Part shown: positions 29,224-30,070 of the stretch, piece by piece
Position numbering within the stretch: the stretch's first letter is position 1
Layout of the letters: the number at the start of each line of letters is the position of its first letter
From: Candidatus Methanoperedens sp.
Lineage (GTDB): Archaea; Halobacteriota; Methanosarcinia; Methanosarcinales; Methanoperedenaceae
Assembly: GCA_027460605.1 (NCBI GenBank)
Contig: JAPZAN010000192.1
Location: 1 to 30,070 of the forward strand
Length of the DNA stretch: 30,070 bases
Reading direction: 5' to 3'
Translations under genes and position numbers: made by a program
The notes under the pieces: generated by a model
Database searches by the model: none
Seen by the model: the letters and a program-made list of their open reading frames with translations, nothing else
What the model was told of the DNA's origin: nothing

Positions 29224-29495
29224 AATTTTTATTTGAAAAAGCGTAAATGCTATTTCTTATTAACCTCTTTAATTTATATTTTTAAAACAATTAAGAGCTA
29301 TAAGCACAACTTTAAAAAAGTCTAGATTAATTTACTACTTAAGAGTTATTAACCGCTTATAATGATAGGCTCCCTTTTATACTTTTGCCTGTTTTTTTTT
29401 GTTTGGAGAATCGGGCTAAATAGTGTCCAAACCAGAGAAAGGCTTATTATGAATGGAATTCGACTGTTAATAAAAGAATAAAAGGGCGTGAATAA
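29224..29495. other. A/T-rich divergent intergenic region
   Basis: 272 bp between the divergent helicase and V4R-like genes. It is strongly A/T-rich, with TTAATTTATATTTTTAAAA (29267-29285) near the helicase start and CTTATAATGATAGG (29355-29368) among several candidate promoter boxes. No ORF, repeat or RNA that I can support was seen. Confidence 0.5.
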
Positions 29496-29873
29496 GTGTT
29501 CAGGAGATTTTTGGAATCTTATATAAATGTTTGCAATAATATCGTAACGGAAGCCGCTAATTCCGTTTTGATGTTTGAAGCCGGGGAGCAGGCTGCGCTT
29601 GATATTAAAACCTCGAAAATCGAAGATATCCATCCCGAATTTGAAAAAGAGGGTATTACAACATCCATAGAAATCACAGAAAAAATGGTTATATTTCATG
29701 TTAAAGGATTATCTTTCAGAAATAATAAATGCGAATATTGCGATATTTTAAGAGGATTCTTCGGAGGACTGGCAAAAAAACATATCGATCCCAGGTTTTA
29801 TTGCAAAAAAGGCGCAGAATGTATAATTGAGGGAGGAGACCAGTGTATTTTCGTGGCGGAGCTGATAGAATGA
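29496..29873 (+). CDS. V4R-like cysteine-rich ligand-binding protein
   Basis: 125-aa soluble protein starting at a GTG (29496), as no ATG lies near the family start; GGGCGTGA (29483-29490) may serve as ribosome site. The C-terminal half has the 4VR-type pattern: CEYCDILRGFFGGLAKKH, FYCKKGAECIIEGGDQCIF, with cysteines at CxxC and CxxxxxC spacings that could bind metal or a small hydrophobic ligand, as in other archaeal V4R proteins. The N-terminal half (MFRRFLESYINVCNNIVTEA) is helical. It overlaps the next 23-codon ORF by an ATGA. Role unknown; a sensor or carrier is possible. Confidence 0.7.
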   Translation: MFRRFLESYINVCNNIVTEAANSVLMFEAGEQAALDIKTSKIEDIHPEFEKEGITTSIEITEKMVIFHVKGLSFRNNKCEYCDILRGFFGGLAKKHIDPRFYCKKGAECIIEGGDQCIFVAELIE

Positions 29874-29941
29874 AAAAATATGTACACGACCTTCAAGCTA
29901 AAATAAAATCATTTGGAATTTTGGATAAGAATTTAAGTTAA
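29870..29941 (+). CDS. 23-codon ORF coupled to the V4R-like gene
   Basis: An ATG overlapping the V4R-like stop opens MKKYVHDLQAKIKSFG then ILDKNLS and ends at 29941. It is basic and soluble and recognised by no family. The ATGA overlap is the only support for translation. Confidence 0.25.
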   Translation: MKKYVHDLQAKIKSFGILDKNLS

Positions 29942-29963
29942 TCTCTCTATTTAAAGGTGTCCA

Positions 29964-30070
29964 ATGCCAAAAGATTTGAAAGTAACCCTCAGCGACATAG
30001 AATATGAGATTCTTAAAAAAGTGAAAATAGTCGAGGGGGAAGATGGCGAGAAACTCAGGAACCTTTTAAG
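29964..30070 (+). CDS. Hypothetical protein, N-terminal part
   Basis: An ATG with GGTGT 5-9 nt upstream opens a frame to the right edge: MPKDLKVTLSDIEYEILKKV, then KIVEGEDGEKLRNLL. The beginning resembles short archaeal regulators with a beta strand followed by helices (ribbon-helix-helix-like), but only 35 codons are visible, so this is a suggestion. Confidence 0.55.
   Translation, partial: MPKDLKVTLSDIEYEILKKVKIVEGEDGEKLRNLL

Noticed and set aside
29349..29699. 116-codon reverse frame opposite the V4R-like gene
   Set aside because: Shadow of the + strand frame, which has the cysteine pattern of a known domain.

Overview
The window looks like a chromosomal segment of a euryarchaeon, most likely an anaerobic methanotroph of the Methanoperedens (ANME-2d) type or a close Methanosarcinales relative. 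This rests on the archaeal family-D DNA polymerase large subunit, an AbrB-PhoU regulator, an archaeal phosphomevalonate dehydratase small subunit, a eukaryote/archaeal-type Ser-His signal peptidase, an intron-bearing tRNA, surface proteins with PGF-like C-terminal anchors, archaeal TATA boxes, and above all a dense block of multiheme c-type cytochromes. The genus is an inference. The domain is well supported.

Layout. (1) 1-2232 is a phosphate-response block: the start of a PstS phosphate-binding lipoprotein, a PsiE-family membrane protein behind two microproteins (41 and 27 aa, too short for usual gene callers), and a divergent AbrB-PhoU regulator. A 46-bp element (40/46 identical, no gaps, same orientation) sits upstream of pstS and again in the psiE/phoU divergent region, and is a candidate Pho operator. 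(2) 2269-3482 holds a tRNA-Gly(CCC) with a 30-nt intron, then an exported PsbP-like surface protein. (3) 3622-7317 is a tight four-gene operon: S-adenosyl(or inosyl)homocysteine hydrolase, an APH-fold kinase, an APS-kinase-like protein and an IMPase/FBPase/CysQ-family phosphatase. (4) 7370-15209 is the most distinctive part. It contains a stand-alone pentaheme cytochrome with a long repeat-bearing leader and a strong terminator, followed by an almost gapless operon. The operon encodes a 79-aa protein, a hexaheme cytochrome, a membrane-anchored 154-aa protein, a tetraheme cytochrome, a 552-aa surface protein with one TM helix and a basic cytosolic tail, a dedicated signal peptidase I, a cytochrome with seven CxxCH plus one CxxCK motif, and a polytopic membrane protein. 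Three of the cytochromes share the N-terminal motif TVxLxSGxHxFY and a common tetraheme-plus-beta-domain core.

(5) 15370-22300 is a more fluid region. It has a phosphomevalonate dehydratase small subunit (mevalonate pathway), a lipoprotein beta-propeller with ten internal repeats overlapping an AlbA/HATPase/TPR protein with an exact 132-bp repeat period, a reverse-strand PGF-anchored surface protein, and a rearranged duplicate in which the C-terminal end of the phosphomevalonate dehydratase gene is fused in frame to the N-terminus of a 72-aa gene, next to an intact copy of that 72-aa gene. (6) 22327-27264 holds tRNA-Gly(GCC), hisD and the DP2 polymerase subunit (no intein), essentially back to back. 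(7) 27342-30070 holds a J-domain protein and a DEAD-box RNA helicase on the reverse strand, then a V4R-like cysteine-rich protein, a 23-codon coupled ORF and the start of a further gene running off the right edge.

How the parts may work together: the cytochrome operon supplies haem proteins, their own signal peptidase and membrane/surface anchoring proteins, which is what an electron conduit from membrane to S-layer or an extracellular cytochrome assembly would need. No polymerisation or substrate can be proven from sequence alone.
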